Shown in pieces: positions 23,044-24,495 of a stretch of DNA of 24,495 bases. The notes under the pieces were generated by a model, which was given only the letters and a program-made list of their open reading frames with translations, made no database searches and was not told the origin of the DNA. The position numbers and the translations under genes are program-made. The stretch's first letter is position 1. Each line of letters opens with the position of its first letter. This DNA comes from an uncultured bacterium (GTDB taxonomy: Bacteria > Cyanobacteriota > Vampirovibrionia > Gastranaerophilales > Gastranaerophilaceae), in the NCBI GenBank assembly GCA_900551965.1, contig URYF01000017.1, positions 1-24,495 of the forward strand, given 5' to 3'.

Positions 23044-23269
23044 ACTTATCCTTAAATTCTCTCTTTTATATATTAACGTATATTTTTATATATAATTTCA
23101 GCAATATCTAAATTTGTAACATAAAGTAATATTTTCTAAAGTGTACTAACCACACGCTTTTCGAGAAAATTAATCATTAACTTTTGTAAAAGTTTTACTA
23201 CTTTTGTAACAAAACTTTAGAACTTTATGACTTTATATATATAAGGGAAAAACATAAGGAACCAGAACA
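23044..23269. other. Divergent intergenic region with CTTTTGTAA repeats
   Basis: This 226-nt AT-rich gap lies between two divergent genes. It contains a direct repeat CTTTTGTAA at 23181-23189 and 23201-23209, exactly 20 bp apart. AAAGTTTT (23189-23196) is an inverted copy of AAAACTTT (23211-23218). A TATATATAAG lies at about 23235-23244 as a possible -10 for the gene at 23270. The repeats could be a regulator site phased on one face of the helix. Confidence 0.4.
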
Positions 23270-23536
23270 ATGAGTTTCGATGTAAACATAGGTAGACCTC
23301 AACCGGTAATAAAAGCAGCTGCAGGCACCAATAATGACGGTGGAAGCGGAGGCAATACAGGTTATATGATGCGCGGGCGCAAGAAAAAAGATGAAAAAAA
23401 TTATAAAAATCCTTTTGACAGCAACCACGATATCGATTCTTTTGAAATGGCATCAAAGCTCCCTAAAAATGAATCAGAAAGTCTTGGAATGAAACCGACT
23501 TGGTTTGAAAATATGATTGACAAACTTATCAAATAA
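23270..23536 (+). CDS. Small protein of unknown function
   Basis: The product has 88 residues. It begins MSFDVNIGRP, has a Gly/Asn-rich stretch (about 19-30, TNNDGGSGGNTG), a strongly basic cluster RGRKKKDEKNYK (35-46), an acidic middle and an amphipathic C-terminal helix (WFENMIDKLIK). There is no signal peptide, membrane segment or cysteine. AAGGA lies 9 nt upstream of the ATG. Codon and base use match its neighbours, which supports a real gene. The basic cluster may bind nucleic acid or membrane, but this is speculative. Confidence 0.72.
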   Translation: MSFDVNIGRPQPVIKAAAGTNNDGGSGGNTGYMMRGRKKKDEKNYKNPFDSNHDIDSFEMASKLPKNESESLGMKPTWFENMIDKLIK

Positions 23537-23636
23537 TAGACAAAAAAAATACATTCAATAAAAAATACACCCGGAGAGTTATATATTTCATCCTCCTGTT
23601 ATATCGTTTCAAATGTATAGATATAAGGAGACAAAA

Positions 23637-24275
23637 ATGTTCCACGATGAATGTAAAGGTATTTATGAATTACTAACTCCCGAAAATGCAGGACTGGTAC
23701 TTATTGATTATCAGCCCCAAATGGTTTTCGGGGTTGAATCTATGAATAGAGAAGTTTTATTAAACAACCTGTCAGGAATATGTAAAACTGCAAAATTATA
23801 CAATATTCCCACAGTATTAACAACTGTCAGAGCCGAAAGTTTCAGCGGCGAAATTCTGCCTCAGATAACTGAGGTATTCCCAAATCTTGAGGTTTATGAC
23901 CGCACAACCTTAAACACCTGGGAAGATGAAAATACAAGAAATGCCATTAAAAATTTAAAAAGGAAAAAAATTATAATCGGAGCTTTATGGACAGAAGTTT
24001 GCCTGACATTCCCGGTTCTTTCACTGCTTAAAGAAGGCTATGAAGTATATTTCCTTGAAGATACATCGGCAGGACAATCAAAACAAATTCATAAAGCCGG
24101 AGTTCGCAGAATGATGCAAGCCGGTGCAATCCCTGTAACCTGGTTCCAAGTATTATGTGAATTACAGCGCGATTGGGCCAGAGAAGAAACCTATAATGGT
24201 GCTATGGAAATCATAGAAGAACACGCAGGCGCATTCGGCTCAGGCGTATTCTATGCCAAAACTTTCTGTAAATAA
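23637..24275 (+). CDS. YcaC-type isochorismatase-family cysteine hydrolase
   Basis: The 212 residues match the YcaC branch of the isochorismatase-like hydrolases: GLVLIDYQPQMVFGV (19-33) with the catalytic Asp24, YDRTTLNTWEDE (87-98), IIIGALWTEVCLTFPVLSLL (112-131) with the nucleophile Cys122, and the conserved end VTWFQVLCELQRDW (167-180). The C-terminal 30 residues (HAGAFGSGV) are also family-like. The reaction is hydrolysis of an amide or similar bond in a small molecule; the substrate is unknown for most YcaC proteins. I chose the ATG at 23637 because AAGGAG lies 6 nt upstream; an ATG 24 nt earlier has none. It is a single gene with a terminator 17 nt after the stop. Confidence 0.94.
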   Translation: MFHDECKGIYELLTPENAGLVLIDYQPQMVFGVESMNREVLLNNLSGICKTAKLYNIPTVLTTVRAESFSGEILPQITEVFPNLEVYDRTTLNTWEDENTRNAIKNLKRKKIIIGALWTEVCLTFPVLSLLKEGYEVYFLEDTSAGQSKQIHKAGVRRMMQAGAIPVTWFQVLCELQRDWAREETYNGAMEIIEEHAGAFGSGVFYAKTFCK

Positions 24276-24292
24276 ATTACAATTTTAGATTC

Positions 24293-24321
24293 AAGACCTA
24301 TCAGAATGATAGGTCTTTTTT
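24293..24321 (+). terminator. Rho-independent terminator after the isochorismatase-family gene
   Basis: AAGACCTATC (24293-24302) pairs perfectly with GATAGGTCTT (24308-24317) around a 5-nt AGAAT loop, followed by TTTT. It is a 10-bp stem starting 17 nt after the stop at 24275. Confidence 0.93.
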
Positions 24322-24388
24322 GCATAGCAAACAAATAAAGAACCGGATTTCTATCTGACAATTATTGGAATTAAAGACGAAACTTTAG

Positions 24389-24495
24389 CGCCATCGTTGG
24401 CGAGAAGCACGAGCCCTACGAGGGCGCATATCCGATTAGGATTGAACTCCGATTGCTGCGATAATGGCTTGAGCAGCAATCCCGAGTGAGAGACT
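24389..24495. repeat. GC-richer array of four hairpins at the window edge (possible dispersed repeat or structured RNA)
   Basis: Four consecutive hairpins occupy this stretch: CGCCA/TGGCG (24389-24402), GCCCT/AGGGC (24413-24425), ATCC/GGAT (24430-24442) and a strong GATTGCTGC/GCAGCAATC (24451-24481), whose stem extends outward with ACTC/GAGT. GC content is visibly higher than in the rest of the window. No gene was assigned: short open frames exist but have no start or ribosome site. It may be a REP-like repeat, the end of a mobile element, or a structured RNA. It continues beyond the edge. Confidence 0.5.

Noticed and set aside
24425..24481. tRNA-like segment (minus-strand GTTCAATC resembling a T-loop)
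   Set aside because: The five-base T-stem does not pair and no acceptor, D or anticodon arm can be built around it.

Overview
The window looks like a chromosomal segment of a gut-type Melainabacteria/Vampirovibrionia organism (Gastranaerophilales-like), a non-photosynthetic relative of Cyanobacteria. This placement is inferred from low GC content, Gram-negative-style secreted and SPOR proteins, a cyanobacterial-style HEAT-repeat protein, and several proteins that begin MNI and carry a short F-x-G motif near the N-terminus. No 16S rRNA, tRNA, CRISPR array, insertion sequence or phage gene is visible, so the placement is not proven.

Layout. 1-3036: a glycosyltransferase 2 gene cut by the window edge, the tRNA t6A gene tsaC, a two-EF-hand protein and the tRNA modification GTPase gene mnmE. 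3037-5603: a structured intergenic stretch, a small secreted four-cysteine protein, a strong terminator, and two overlapping genes for distantly related membrane proteins. 5810-8765: a tight operon of a HEAT-repeat protein, queC, a DUF366 protein and a SPOR-domain membrane protein. 8872-10647: a BlaI/MecI-type repressor, a small unknown protein and a secreted protein with a serpin-like C-terminus. 10800-20161: the accessory core, described below. 20291-23043: radA, a CinA C-terminal-type amidase and an alpha-helical MgtE-N-like protein. 23270-24495: a small unknown protein, a YcaC-type isochorismatase-family hydrolase, and a hairpin-rich element running off the edge.

The most interesting part is 10800-20161. 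One 2588-residue protein (minus strand, about a third of the window) carries an EF-hand-like start, DG-rich strand repeats, a LysM domain, a Gly/Ala-rich hydrophobic region, a duplicated module of about 180 residues, an HD phosphohydrolase-like domain, a HipA/PI-kinase-like domain, and a C-terminal mono-ADP-ribosyltransferase with R, T-S and E-x-E motifs. Its operon continues into two small paralogous proteins. Facing it, with a 4-nt overlap of stop codons, is an intact ADP-ribosylglycohydrolase, the enzyme class that reverses arginine ADP-ribosylation. This looks like a writer/eraser or toxin/antidote locus, comparable in logic to Tre1-Tri1 but with a far larger multi-domain writer and two extra small partners. 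An inverted repeat spans the stop codons of both transcription units and looks like a shared bidirectional terminator.

Two housekeeping genes, mnmE and radA, have a perfect TATAAT exactly 6 nt before their ATG and no Shine-Dalgarno sequence, so they may be made from leaderless mRNAs. Most other genes have clear GGAG-type sites.
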